Source: a virus
IMG/VR virus record: IMGVR_UViG_3300046009_006755
Coordinates: 1-48,789 of that record
DNA: 48,789 bases
Strand: one strand, 5' to 3'
Of the stretch, positions 28,683-37,435 are shown piece by piece. The notes beneath the pieces were generated by a model. That model did no database searches. It was not told where the DNA came from and saw nothing but the letters and a program-made list of their open reading frames with translations. The translations under genes and the position numbers were made by a program. Position 1 is the stretch's first letter; each line of letters opens with the position of its first letter.

Positions 28683-29060
28683 TCAAGCGGAGGCGGAACG
28701 CTTCGCTTCGGCTATGCGGGCGTTGTGAATCGCACGCTTCACGAGGAGACGGGCGGCGGTGTCGAGGAAGGGGAGGCCGCGAGCCTTGGCTTCGGCACGC
28801 ATCACGCCGACCACATCTTCAATCCGATCCGGCTTGCTGGCCTCGTCGCAACCCCAGGCATCCATCTCGTTCGCCTTGGCGCGACAGGAGCAGGTTGGCG
28901 TTGGCTCGATGCCGAAACGCTTCAAGAGTTTCGAAAGTTCGGTTCCGGCGCGACACTGGAGACGCAGAGCCTTGTACGCAAGCACGCGCTGCTCAAAGTC
29001 GTCAGCAGTTTTCGGAGAGTACAAAATCAATGGCCGGTTTTTCTGGACAGAATATTCCAT
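28683..29060 (-). CDS. Cysteine-containing phage protein of tail region
   Basis: A 125-residue protein (MEYSVQKNRPLILYSPKTAD). Its centre, CRAGTELSKLLKRFGIEPTPTCSC, continues as RAKANEMDAWGCDEASK. I have seen this GTELxxLL-xxxGI-xxxxxCxCxxxAxxMDxxG pattern in proteins encoded near tail genes of phages and prophages; function unknown. Cysteines may bind metal. It overlaps the next tail gene by 59 bases. Confidence 0.65.
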   Translation of the reverse strand: MEYSVQKNRPLILYSPKTADDFEQRVLAYKALRLQCRAGTELSKLLKRFGIEPTPTCSCRAKANEMDAWGCDEASKPDRIEDVVGVMRAEAKARGLPFLDTAARLLVKRAIHNARIAEAKRSASA

Positions 29061-29553
29061 CGCAACTCTCAGAATTGATGTGGTTTACTTGCGGATACGG
29101 CGGGACGCTCGCCAACTGCGACGGAGACCCTAAAGGTATTGCTTGTCCTAGCGCGCGACCGTTGCACCCGGCGGAAGGGAAGCACTGCTCAAAAACACCA
29201 ACTTTGCTGTCAAGACAGTTGTCGCAAGCGGTGCCGAACTCATCGTATCCAAAAGAGTTGTAAGAACCTAAGTTAAAGTACCACACGTTGCCCGCGCATC
29301 GCACGTCGGCTAATATTTGAAATGTCGGTAGACCTAAAGCGTTTTCTGGCGAGACAAAATAAAAGAAAATTGGATAGCGCCCAAAAAACACATTCATGAT
29401 GTGTTCCCATCGCCGATAAACGCCGTTCGCAGTTTCTTCGATCAACTGGTCTACGCCGATGATAAAGTCTTTCCCCATCCACCTTGCCTTCAGCCCATCA
29501 AGACTAACGGTGCACGAGCAGGCGGGTAATGGAACACAACACGGGCAAGTCAT
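29002..29553 (-). CDS. Cysteine-rich distal tail or tip protein
   Basis: A 183-residue protein starting MTCPCCVPLPACSCTVSLDG; cysteines continue in CAGNVWYF, CDNCLDSK, CFPSAGC and SESCDGIFC. Aromatic beta-like segments (FFGRYPIFFYFVSPEN) and no signal peptide. The position directly after two large tail proteins suggests a tip or adhesin component. No family recognised. The base composition is slightly more AT-rich than the neighbouring replication genes. Confidence 0.65.
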   Translation of the reverse strand: MTCPCCVPLPACSCTVSLDGLKARWMGKDFIIGVDQLIEETANGVYRRWEHIMNVFFGRYPIFFYFVSPENALGLPTFQILADVRCAGNVWYFNLGSYNSFGYDEFGTACDNCLDSKVGVFEQCFPSAGCNGRALGQAIPLGSPSQLASVPPYPQVNHINSESCDGIFCPEKPAIDFVLSENC

Positions 29554-29555
29554 GG

Positions 29556-30329
29556 TCAGTCCGGAAACTTAAGGAACGTGGAAGTAAAGACGCTCGTCAT
29601 CACTTGAATCTGCTGCGTCCCACTCATGCTCACAGCAATCGCGGTCTGCGTCCCAGACATTCGCACCGAGACTGCTGTCTGTGTGCCCGCCGAAGAAATC
29701 GTCGTCGCCGTTTGCGTGCTACCGCAACTGCAGAACGAGATCGACTGCTTCGTTGCGTTCACAGAGATCGTGCAGTCAGCGGTGTTCAGCGACGCCGAAA
29801 CGTCGGTGACTACGTTCATCTGTTGCGTCGAACCTGGCGACGAGTACGTGATCGTCTGCGTGGCGGCTGTTCCAGTGCCGAGCACGGCGATCAGCGCGGT
29901 GCTCGCCGTGCCAAAAAACGTGATCCGCGAGGTCGCGCCGGTGCCAAATATCGACCGCGTTACGGTCGCCCCGGCGAACGCCGCCGTTCGTGTCTCCATC
30001 GGCACGTCGATCAAGAACCACGAATTTTTCTCTCGCGCTACACCGCAAAACCGGCCCGCGGGGTTCGGGCTTTCAAGCGGGAAAAAAAGATTCGTTACGT
30101 TCGCCGTTCCGGTCGGGTCGTTCCAGAACTGAACGACTTTGTCTGTGCCGATCGGCCACGGCCCTTGATACGCCGCAACGCGGAACGTCTTGACCTTCCT
30201 AGCGTCAAACAGCGGTTCAAACTGAAGCGACCTGGCAGCCGGCGTATCGAGTTCGGCAGCCCGCACAACACGGGCGATCCGCTCGGCGCTTTCGCGAGTA
30301 AACTGCGTAGGGTCGAGCGGCTTGCTCAT
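29556..30329 (-). CDS. Distal tail protein, beta-rich
   Basis: A 257-residue protein. The N-terminal half has SKPLDPTQFTRESAERIARVVRAAELDTPA and RFCGVAREKNSWFLIDVPMETRTAAFA; the C-terminal half consists of repeated Thr/Ser-rich beta strands (SGTQTAIAVSMSGTQQIQVMT, SSAGTQTAVSVRMSGTQ). Four near-repeats of a GTQTAxxVxMS unit occur at the C-terminus. It follows the tape-measure cluster and precedes the Cys-rich protein, fitting a tail baseplate or fibre component. Confidence 0.68.
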   Translation of the reverse strand: MSKPLDPTQFTRESAERIARVVRAAELDTPAARSLQFEPLFDARKVKTFRVAAYQGPWPIGTDKVVQFWNDPTGTANVTNLFFPLESPNPAGRFCGVAREKNSWFLIDVPMETRTAAFAGATVTRSIFGTGATSRITFFGTASTALIAVLGTGTAATQTITYSSPGSTQQMNVVTDVSASLNTADCTISVNATKQSISFCSCGSTQTATTISSAGTQTAVSVRMSGTQTAIAVSMSGTQQIQVMTSVFTSTFLKFPD

Positions 30330-30331
30330 GG

Positions 30332-31243
30332 TCAGAATGCCGGTGGCGTGCCGAAATAGTAGGCGAAATCAACGCGCGGATTTACCCGAAGGCCAGTGGT
30401 TCCAGTCGGTGCGGAACGGATCGCCGGTGCTCCGAGCGTCAGGCCTCCTGTGTTGTCGAGGCCAACAGGATTTGGGCTTGGAATCCACTCGGAGTTTTGA
30501 AAGTCAAAAACCATCGCTCGCCGCTTTTCCGATCCGTCGATGTAATTGAATCCAACATCTGGAACGAGCAGGTTGTGCGAGGACTGCCGGTACGCAAGCG
30601 TGGCCGTCGCCGCGTAGAACTGAACTGTTGTGTTGTTGAACTGCTCGATTTGGTACTGAACGTCAACGCCGACAACTTTCACGGTGTCGATTGGACATCC
30701 GAGATAGGTGGCGTTGTTCACGCAGTTTTGAACTGATAGCCAGCCATACGCCACAGATGAAAAGTTCTGAGTGACCTTTATTTGCACGAGGCTTTCGTCG
30801 GTAGTGAGCCCCGGGAAATAGTCGTAAGCGGAGTTCGTGAGCGGACGCTGAGTGTTGCCGTCGTAGTAGAAGAAAGCCGGCACCTGACCAGGCTTCGACT
30901 CAAACGACCACACCGCCGCCCTGGCCGTCGGCGTCAGCAGTTCGTCGGCAGTGACGAGCCCGTACTCAACGATCACTTCTATCGCATACGGATTATCTTC
31001 GAACCGTTCGTTGATTGTAATTTTTCGGGCTCGGAGCGCAGTGTGAACGGGGTGCGCGTCGCCCCAAACGTTTCCACTGAGCCCGATCGCGCCCGCAAGC
31101 GCAGTAGCCGGAGGCGGCCCGCCGGCCGTCAGCGTGTCATCGCTCAACATGCACACCCATCGACGCTTCGCCACGCCGCCGGTCGAGCCGATTTCGTTCT
31201 CGAAGGTGCGGGCGAGTTCTCTGGCGCTGACGATAGATGGCAT
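30332..31243 (-). CDS. Distal tail protein
   Basis: A 303-residue protein (MPSIVSARELARTFENEIGS). Beta-rich, with HTALRARKITINERFEDNPYAIEVIVEYGL and a large aromatic central part (YFPGLTTDESLVQIKVTQNF). Family not recognised. It follows the tape measure in the order used by siphoviruses for distal tail (Dit) and tail-associated lysin genes, so a Dit-like or hub function is possible. Three bases separate it from its upstream neighbour. Confidence 0.68.
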   Translation of the reverse strand: MPSIVSARELARTFENEIGSTGGVAKRRWVCMLSDDTLTAGGPPPATALAGAIGLSGNVWGDAHPVHTALRARKITINERFEDNPYAIEVIVEYGLVTADELLTPTARAAVWSFESKPGQVPAFFYYDGNTQRPLTNSAYDYFPGLTTDESLVQIKVTQNFSSVAYGWLSVQNCVNNATYLGCPIDTVKVVGVDVQYQIEQFNNTTVQFYAATATLAYRQSSHNLLVPDVGFNYIDGSEKRRAMVFDFQNSEWIPSPNPVGLDNTGGLTLGAPAIRSAPTGTTGLRVNPRVDFAYYFGTPPAF

Positions 31244-31246
31244 GGA

Positions 31247-34200
31247 TCACCCGAGTACCGCGCCGCCTACGATGGCGACGGGCGTGTTGAAGTAGTTCGA
31301 CGCTGCCTGCGAGATGCCTTGCGCGATTATTTGCAGTTGCTTCGTCTGCTGGCGAGCCTCAATCAACGCCGGGTCTTGCGCATTGGCGGCGAGACTCAGC
31401 ACGAGGTTCTGCCCTTCCTGCGTGCGGATGTCGGCGGTGTTTACAGGGCCAGCCACCGGCCGCATCATTTCTTGCTGTCGCAGGATCTCAGCCGCAGCGG
31501 CATTTGCCGCCTCAAGTGACGCGTTCGCGCCGGCGTAGGCGTTCGTGAAAGACTTGAGGAACGTGTCGTTTTGCTTGGCAACGAGTGATTGAAATTGCTG
31601 GGCTTGAGTGAACCCAGATTGCAGCTGCTGGTTTTGCCTGACGTTGGCAGCGTCGCGACCGTCGGCGATTTTTTGCTGCTGAATTTGCGCCTTCTTCAGA
31701 AGATCAAGTTCTGCCTGCCGAGCCCGGGCCGCCTTCAAATCGCCGGCCTCGCGTGCGGCGGCAATAGACTTCTCGGTAACGGCGATACGCTCCTTTATCG
31801 CAGCGACGTTCTCGGCTGCCGTGATCTCGCGGGCGCGCTTGGCGTCGATGGCGTCAATCTCAGCCTTCGTTCTGGCCTCTAGGTTTGCCTTCAAGAACTG
31901 ATTGATGCGCTCGTTCGCAGCGATTGCAACTTGAAATCGCTGTTGCTGGGCCTGCTGTTCGCGTGCCTTGAGCTCCTCGATGCGCTTCACTTGCTCTTCA
32001 AAAATGCCTTGCACGCGGCGAATGTCGGCGTCAAAGGCTGCCTTGTTGAAGATGCCGTCGCGCGTCTGTCGCTGAGCCGCAGTGAATCCATTTGCAAGAG
32101 TCTGCGCCGCTTGAACGCCTGCGGCTCCGAGTTCCTTGGTGCGTCGCAGAGCGTCATCGAGTGCTGCCGATTGCTGCTCAAATGCTCTGTCGAAGCCTTC
32201 GCTAAACCCTTGGTCAATCGCTTGCTGCTGGTCTTGAAGCCTGGACAAAAGCCGCTCAGATTCAGCAAGGCGATTTTCTGCGTTCTTAGCCGCAGCAACG
32301 TCGTTCCGCTGCCTCGCGTCTGCAATCTGCCGCTCCAATTCAGTGCGGCCAGCGAGCACGACCTGAATCTGCTTTTCTGTCTCCGTTACGGCAGTCAGTT
32401 CCTCGCCGATGAGTTTGATGAGTTGAATCTGCTTGTCATACGTGGCCGTCGCACGTTCAACTTCATCGGAGAGCGTTGTCTGGTTGATTCGCCTGTCTTG
32501 AAACTGCTCGCCAAGGTCGCGGAGTTTGTTCTGGAACCGCAAGGCTGCATCAAATCCGGCCTGGCCGAACTCGCGCGAACCCTTGATCGCTGCATCGATG
32601 CTCCTGTTGAGGTCTCCGAGCGTCTTCTGTGCGTCCGACTCAATCTGAATGTCGAGTTTTGAGTCTTCTGAAATCCTTCCGATTTCGGTCTTGAACGCCG
32701 TCGCAACGCGGTCAGCCTGCTGCCGGAACGTCTCTTCGTTAAAGAGCCCTCGATCGAGTTGTGTCTTGAGGTCTGCAATCCCTTGTTCAAATCGCACGGC
32801 GGCATCAAACCCAGCCTGCCCGAACTCAACGGACTGCAACTTCGCCTCTTCAACCTTTTTGGAGATTTCGTCGAGAGTCTTCGTAAACTCAGCGCTCGGC
32901 GGATCTTCGAGTGTGTCCTTGAACTCTTTGGCCGCCCCGGTCGCGACAGCCAAAACCTCTTCGGCGGTTCGCCCGTCGCGGATCGCCGCAATCATGCTGT
33001 CGGTCACGACCCCCGTGTATTCGCTGCGAAGTTTTTGCAACTCGCGAGAAAACGAAGTGGCGCGGTTCTGCTGATTGAGAAAGTCTGTTATTGCCCCGGT
33101 GGCCTCTGCCAGCGAGTTCGCAATAGCCTCGCCAGCGGGCGCGAACGATGCGTAGAGTTGATCGCCGGCACCCTTTGATGCCGTGCCGAGCCGATCCATC
33201 GCGGCGGAAAACGCGTCAATGTCTCGACGCTGTGAAGTCGCCAGCGTCGCGCCGAAACGCTCCATGTCGGCCGCGGCACCGCCGATGCTGTTGAAGAACG
33301 GAAGCAGTTCGGCACCGGCTCGGCCGAGGAGATTGATCGCCGTCGCGCTTCGGCGGGCTGGATCGGGGATCGCGGCAAGGCGTTGCCCGACGAGAAGGTA
33401 CTGTTCTTCTGGTCGCTTCGCCTGAAGTTCTTCGGCGGCAATGCCGAGAGCGGTGAGTGCCTTCTGTGCGGACTTGCTTTCCTCGTCCACGCCAAGCACA
33501 TTTCGCTGAAGCCTACCGAACGCAGACGCGACGGCGTCCAGGCTTGTGCCGCTGCGGCGGGCCGCATCATCAAGGGTCTGAATAAACTCAAACGAGACGC
33601 CCAGCCTATCGGCTGTGTTTCCGAGCGTCTGCACGCGATCTTTGAGTTGAATCAGCCCGTTCGCGATTGAAGACGCTGCGGCTGCAAATCCGGCAACGGC
33701 TGCAGCCGACAGCGTGAACGGATTGATGAGAGACGTGATGGCACGGCCAACACTTGCGGCACCGGGAACGAGTCCGTTGGAGAAGACGCGAGAAAGCCCC
33801 TCGCTCGCTGACGCGATGCCCGACATACGGCCCGCGATATTGCCCAACGGCCCGGGGAGGATTGCGAGCGTTCCGGCAAGTTCGCGGAACTTCAGTTCCC
33901 CAGGGGCCGCCGCTTGCTCGATCGCGTCGCCAGCCTTGCCTGCCTCGACCACGACCTTCGCAAAAATGCCTGCCTGACGCTCCAGTTCAGTGTTGAACTC
34001 TTGCTTCGTCAGGAAGCCTTGCTGCTCAAGCAGGCGAGCCCTTTCGATCGCCCGGTCGAAGTTTGCTTGCGCTCGCTGCTGTGCGTTGAAACTTGCTTCG
34101 CGGATTCTCTGAGCTTCGGCCTCAAAAGCGGCACGCTCGCGAGCAATTCGCTCCTCGGCGCGGGCTGCATCTTCCGCCGCCGCCTGCTGTTGACGCTCTG

Positions 34201-34693
34201 CGGCCGCGACGGCGTCGGCCCGTTCCTTTGCCGACTGTGCCGCCTGCCTGTTGATGCCAAGTTTCTCGATAGCTGCGCGGTTGAGCGCATCTGTGGAGAT
34301 GGCACCAAGTTGCTCTAGTTCAAGAAGCCGCTCCACCTCATCGGCAGCGATTTTTGTTTGCTCTCCGTACCGCCGCTGAATTTCTGCGCCTTCCTCAAAC
34401 GCATCTGCCGTCGCCTTCGCCTCTTCGGCGATCTGCTCAAAAGCCTTCGCGAACTCCTGCGGCTTGACGATATCTTGTTGCAGTTGCCGGGTGAGCAATG
34501 CAATTCGATCGGCAAACTGATCCTGGGCGCGTGCCGCGGCAGCGGTCTTTTCGGCGAACGGCTCAAAGACAGCCGTGGCTTTTTCCGCTTGTGCCGACAG
34601 GCTGATGAGCGCCCGCTCGGCAGGCTTCAGCGACTGCTGGACGCCGGTAGCGTCCGCGCTGATCTTCATCGCCAAGCCAAGAATGTTCGCCAT
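31247..34693 (-). CDS. Tail tape measure protein
   Basis: The largest gene, 1148 residues, almost wholly helical. Starts MANILGLAMKISADATGVQQ, has long Ala/Glu/Gln/Arg coiled coils, and a hydrophobic central region (about residues 310-365, with INPFTLSAAAVAGFAAAASSIANGL) typical for tape measures, which are thought to enter the host membrane. Four copies of an EFGQAGFDAA..F..G...L..Q...G.F-type unit recur in the second half. Tape-measure length sets tail length; about 1150 residues would correspond to a tail of roughly 170 nm by the usual 0.15 nm per residue. It follows the tail chaperones. Confidence 0.88.
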   Translation of the reverse strand: MANILGLAMKISADATGVQQSLKPAERALISLSAQAEKATAVFEPFAEKTAAAARAQDQFADRIALLTRQLQQDIVKPQEFAKAFEQIAEEAKATADAFEEGAEIQRRYGEQTKIAADEVERLLELEQLGAISTDALNRAAIEKLGINRQAAQSAKERADAVAAAERQQQAAAEDAARAEERIARERAAFEAEAQRIREASFNAQQRAQANFDRAIERARLLEQQGFLTKQEFNTELERQAGIFAKVVVEAGKAGDAIEQAAAPGELKFRELAGTLAILPGPLGNIAGRMSGIASASEGLSRVFSNGLVPGAASVGRAITSLINPFTLSAAAVAGFAAAASSIANGLIQLKDRVQTLGNTADRLGVSFEFIQTLDDAARRSGTSLDAVASAFGRLQRNVLGVDEESKSAQKALTALGIAAEELQAKRPEEQYLLVGQRLAAIPDPARRSATAINLLGRAGAELLPFFNSIGGAAADMERFGATLATSQRRDIDAFSAAMDRLGTASKGAGDQLYASFAPAGEAIANSLAEATGAITDFLNQQNRATSFSRELQKLRSEYTGVVTDSMIAAIRDGRTAEEVLAVATGAAKEFKDTLEDPPSAEFTKTLDEISKKVEEAKLQSVEFGQAGFDAAVRFEQGIADLKTQLDRGLFNEETFRQQADRVATAFKTEIGRISEDSKLDIQIESDAQKTLGDLNRSIDAAIKGSREFGQAGFDAALRFQNKLRDLGEQFQDRRINQTTLSDEVERATATYDKQIQLIKLIGEELTAVTETEKQIQVVLAGRTELERQIADARQRNDVAAAKNAENRLAESERLLSRLQDQQQAIDQGFSEGFDRAFEQQSAALDDALRRTKELGAAGVQAAQTLANGFTAAQRQTRDGIFNKAAFDADIRRVQGIFEEQVKRIEELKAREQQAQQQRFQVAIAANERINQFLKANLEARTKAEIDAIDAKRAREITAAENVAAIKERIAVTEKSIAAAREAGDLKAARARQAELDLLKKAQIQQQKIADGRDAANVRQNQQLQSGFTQAQQFQSLVAKQNDTFLKSFTNAYAGANASLEAANAAAAEILRQQEMMRPVAGPVNTADIRTQEGQNLVLSLAANAQDPALIEARQQTKQLQIIAQGISQAASNYFNTPVAIVGGAVLG

Positions 34694-34694
34694 G

Positions 34695-35353
34695 CTACTG
34701 CCCTAGAATCCCGAGTTGTTTCGCCAGATCACGTATCACATCTGCTGCCTGGGCCTCGTGCTGCGGCGGCTTCTGTAGCGGAATGAAATCCTTTGCCGTC
34801 GGTGCCTTTCCTCGTGCCGAGTATTGGATTGCCGCCAGTGAGGCGAGCAGCCCCGTCTCTGCCCAGGAGTCTGGAATCGCCTCGTAGTACCTCGTGTATG
34901 CCCGCCACTCCGAAAGTTCGCGGGAGTCCATCCGTTCGGACAACTCCCGCACCGTCATCTTCAAATGCCCCGCAAGACGAAACATGAACTGTCTCGTCTG
35001 CGAGACGTTCAACCTTTTCCCAACTCTTCCACGTCCTCCTCGCTCATCGCGTTGTGCTTCATCGCTCGCTCGAACAACCGGCTCATCACCGCGGCGCTCT
35101 TCTTGCCCAACTGCTCGATCTGCTCGCGCGTGAACAGGAGCTTGCCGCCCTCGTCGCAGAGCACGCGCTGCAGATACTCGGTGCGGAAGTTCTCGATGCC
35201 TGTCTCCTTCTTCCCGATCCACATCCGCTCGTAGGCGTCGCGCTCGCCGACGCTCATCACGCGGATGAATACCGAACCCTTCCACTCCTTGACTTTGACT
35301 TCGAGGAGCCCGAGATCATCCGCCGCAAGAATCTGTTCTGCTGAAAGTGCCAT
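34695..35353 (-). CDS. Tail assembly chaperone GT frameshift fusion
   Basis: The downstream frame (34695-35015) continues from the chaperone gene after a -1 slip at GGGAAAA and ends as MFRLAGHLKMTVRELSERM...DSRELSEWRAYTRYYEAIPDSW, the pattern of lambda T/HK97-type chaperone extensions. The fusion is 219 residues (113 from the upstream frame). Lambda GT and relatives bind the tape measure while the shorter G binds the major tail protein. Separate initiation at ATG 34985 is the alternative explanation. Confidence 0.75.
35009..35353 (-). CDS. Tail assembly chaperone, G-like
   Basis: A 114-residue protein (MALSAEQILAADDLGLLEVKVKEWKGSVF) with an EEDVEELGKG end and the general pattern of phage tail chaperones (XkdN/gp13-like). 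It is directly after the tail-tube candidate genes and before the tape measure. Good GGAG site before ATG. The stop codon follows the GGGAAAA slippery sequence, so a fraction of ribosomes is expected to make the longer product. Chaperone role by position and by the frameshift design. Confidence 0.8.
   Translation of the reverse strand: MALSAEQILAADDLGLLEVKVKEWKGSVFIRVMSVGERDAYERMWIGKKETGIENFRTEYLQRVLCDEGGKLLFTREQIEQLGKKSAAVMSRLFERAMKHNAMSEEDVEELGKG
35015..35021 (-). promoter_or_regulatory. -1 ribosomal frameshift slippery site GGGAAAA
   Basis: In the zero frame the codons are TTG GGA AAA GGT TGA, so G-GGA-AAA is an exact X-XXY-YYZ heptamer. After a one-base slip the next codons are AGG TTG AAC, opening into the 107-codon downstream frame. 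Lambda uses the near-identical GGGAAAG in the same gene pair. The zero-frame stop lies 3 bases beyond. Confidence 0.85.
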
Positions 35354-35356
35354 CTG

Positions 35357-35677
35357 CTACTCCATGACGATTTTGAACGTGGAGGTGTAACGAGCCACGT
35401 CGTTCACCTTCCCTGCCGTGGCAAACGTCTGGAGAATCGCCTTCGTGCTGCACGTCAGACCGCCGCCCGTGAAGGCGAGAGTCTTTTTGAGACCACGCTG
35501 CGAGAGCCCGAGATTCGACGCGGACAGGGACAGAATCTCTATAGTCCCCGCGTCAAGCGCGATCACGCTGTCGCGCCCCAGCGGCAGAGAGCCGGCGGCG
35601 TTGATCTTCACGTCAACAACTTCATCCAGCGACGCGCCGCCCCACGTCACCGAAACGCCCGCACAAATCGACGCCAT
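35357..35677 (-). CDS. Tail tube-region protein
   Basis: A 106-residue beta-rich protein (MASICAGVSVTWGGASLDEVVDVKINAAG). A compact fold with one Cys pair region (GGGLTCSTKAILQ) and a C-terminal strand (RYTSTFKIVME). It is immediately upstream of the chaperone gene, where tail tube proteins lie. Shorter than usual tail tube proteins; a tube or tube-associated role is likely. A 4-base spacing separates it from the chaperone. Confidence 0.65.
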   Translation of the reverse strand: MASICAGVSVTWGGASLDEVVDVKINAAGSLPLGRDSVIALDAGTIEILSLSASNLGLSQRGLKKTLAFTGGGLTCSTKAILQTFATAGKVNDVARYTSTFKIVME

Positions 35678-35697
35678 GACGGGCCTCCGTCACGGCA

Positions 35698-36096
35698 CTA
35701 GACGCGGGCGACTCGAAGCGTGGCCTGGCCGCGGATCGCGTCGTTCGTGGCAAGCGTGAGGGTCGAGGCGTTCACGGTGTAAGCGAGCGCCGTAAATCCG
35801 ACGAGCGCTGTGCCACCAACGGTGATCGAGCATGTGCCCGTCGAAGCGTCGGCGATCACGGTGCGACCGAGGTAGTCGAACTGAATCGTCCGACCCGTGT
35901 CGCTCACCGAGCCTTGGAGGGGGCGATCGAGCGTCTGAATCGAGTTGCCAGTGGAGAGCCCGAGGTGCGAAACGTCGATCCGCTCTGCATCCCCCTGAGG
36001 GTCGGTGAACTGAATGACGATGTTCGTCACGGTGTACTGTGTGCCGCCCACATTGAGGACGGTGCCCGGGCCGGCATGGGGAGTCGTGATCGACAT
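35698..36096 (-). CDS. Tail tube candidate
   Basis: A 132-residue protein (MSITTPHAGPGTVLNVGG) with alternating beta strands: TQYTVTNIVIQFTDPQGDAERIDVSHLG, then GSVSDTGRTIQFDYLG, later SLTLATNDAIRG-type ending. The IDVSHLG segment resembles the beta strand edges of phage tail tube proteins. AGGAG precedes the ATG. With the 106-residue neighbour it may represent the tube and its partner. Major tail protein assignment is tentative. Confidence 0.65.
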   Translation of the reverse strand: MSITTPHAGPGTVLNVGGTQYTVTNIVIQFTDPQGDAERIDVSHLGLSTGNSIQTLDRPLQGSVSDTGRTIQFDYLGRTVIADASTGTCSITVGGTALVGFTALAYTVNASTLTLATNDAIRGQATLRVARV

Positions 36097-36100
36097 TTTT

Positions 36101-36517
36101 CTATGTCTCCTGCCACATGAGTGAGAACGTCATCGTCACGCTATACACCGGCGGGGCGTCGCCGCCCGCCAGCTGCACGAACCCGTCGCTCTCGGTGTCG
36201 AGAGAGACGTGCTCTACCTCTATTCCTAGTTTGTTCTCCCCCCAGCCATCCAGCACGCGGCGAATCTTGTCCGCTAAGTCCCTTACTGCCTCATAGGTCA
36301 ACGCGTAGCAGTCGATCGCGAGCACTACCGTGGGCATGCCCATCGGCCCGGAAAGCGTCTGCTGCCGCTGTACGGCCTGCCGCCGCCACGTGATGAATGG
36401 GATGTCCGCGGTCGCCGGGGCAAGCACCGGGTAGATCCGGTCGCCCACGGCAAGGGCTACCGCTGGGTCTTGGAGCAGGGCGGTCGCGACGGCTTGCTCG
36501 GGGGCTTGCAGGGGCAT
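36101..36517 (-). CDS. Tail completion protein (DUF3168-like)
   Basis: A 138-residue protein: PAVALAVGDRIYPVLAPATADIPFITWRR is the characteristic start of DUF3168/gp17-type tail completion proteins, followed by the beta-alpha core and the C-terminal strand VYSVTMTFSLMW. These proteins cap the tail tube at the head-tail interface. Position between gp10-like and tail genes matches the usual HK97-like order. Overall confidence is good. Confidence 0.8.
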   Translation of the reverse strand: MPLQAPEQAVATALLQDPAVALAVGDRIYPVLAPATADIPFITWRRQAVQRQQTLSGPMGMPTVVLAIDCYALTYEAVRDLADKIRRVLDGWGENKLGIEVEHVSLDTESDGFVQLAGGDAPPVYSVTMTFSLMWQET

Positions 36518-36556
36518 ACCCGCAGGATGCCACGCCGCCCCCGGAGGCTTGCAGGG

Positions 36557-37435
36557 CTAGAGAGTGTCGGTGCCTGTGATCGAGCCCGAGTCGCGGTAGC
36601 GCAGGGCGGCCCAGGCTTGAGCCAGCGTCAGCGAGAGTTCCCGCTGGAGGTACTGTGCGACCTCGCCTTGCGTTTGATCCCACGCGGTCTGTACCGGGGG
36701 CTTGCCGGCGACGCCGCCCGGCTGAACCGGAGGCAGCGTAAATGGCACCGCCTTCTTCTTGAAAAACGCCTTCGGGAACGCCGGGTCGGTAGTGAACTTT
36801 TTGCCCTTCGTCCCTTGAATCTTCACGATCTCAAACTCGCCGAGTTCTCTGTAACTGCTGGCGAAATACATCGGCCTGACAGGCGTCACGGTGTGCGCGG
36901 AAACGGGGTGTGCCGCGATCGTGCGACTGCGCACCGAATGTTCCTTGATCGGAACAAGTTTTCCGCCTCGATTCTGCGTGTGAGCACGGCGAATCGAAGC
37001 CTTGAGCGTGACATCGGGCCGCACGAACCCTCTTCGCGTGTGCTGCCTCGGAACGACAGCCTTTTGAATCTTTCTCTCTTTCGTGCCGCGCTCGATCCAC
37101 CACTGATGAAACGCTCGATCTGGCCCGACGCGCACCGCGCCGCCTTGGGCACTCTCTGACTTTTCGGCCCCGGCACGTCGATACCCGATGAGCCCGACCG
37201 CACCACCATTTCGCGGATACTTCTTCACCTTCATCGAGCGAGCACGGTACAGATTCAGCGTCGGCCCGCGTGGCGTCACCTCGCCAAGCCGACGAAACGC
37301 TGGCCAAATCGCCTTCTCGATCGCCTCGCCGAGCACTTCCGACGCCTCTTTCGGCGGGAAAAACGCCTTGATCCGGTCGCGGAGATCGCGCAGTTGCTCG
37401 GTGTTGATGTTGAGCGAGATTCCGGCAACAGCCAT
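36557..37435 (-). CDS. HK97 gp10-like tail-completion protein, enlarged
   Basis: A 292-residue protein (MAVAGISLNINTEQLRDLRDRIKAFF). The N-terminal helix region and GRRAGAEKSE-type basic beta part resemble HK97 gp10-like head-tail joining proteins, but the usual size is about 110-150, so the extra basic regions (TQNRGGKLVPIKEHSVRSRT, PFTLPPVQPGGVAGK) are an expansion. It adjoins the head-tail adaptor gene with no gap. The 36518-36556 gap holds CTGCAAGCCT on the sense strand. Confidence 0.65.
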   Translation of the reverse strand: MAVAGISLNINTEQLRDLRDRIKAFFPPKEASEVLGEAIEKAIWPAFRRLGEVTPRGPTLNLYRARSMKVKKYPRNGGAVGLIGYRRAGAEKSESAQGGAVRVGPDRAFHQWWIERGTKERKIQKAVVPRQHTRRGFVRPDVTLKASIRRAHTQNRGGKLVPIKEHSVRSRTIAAHPVSAHTVTPVRPMYFASSYRELGEFEIVKIQGTKGKKFTTDPAFPKAFFKKKAVPFTLPPVQPGGVAGKPPVQTAWDQTQGEVAQYLQRELSLTLAQAWAALRYRDSGSITGTDTL

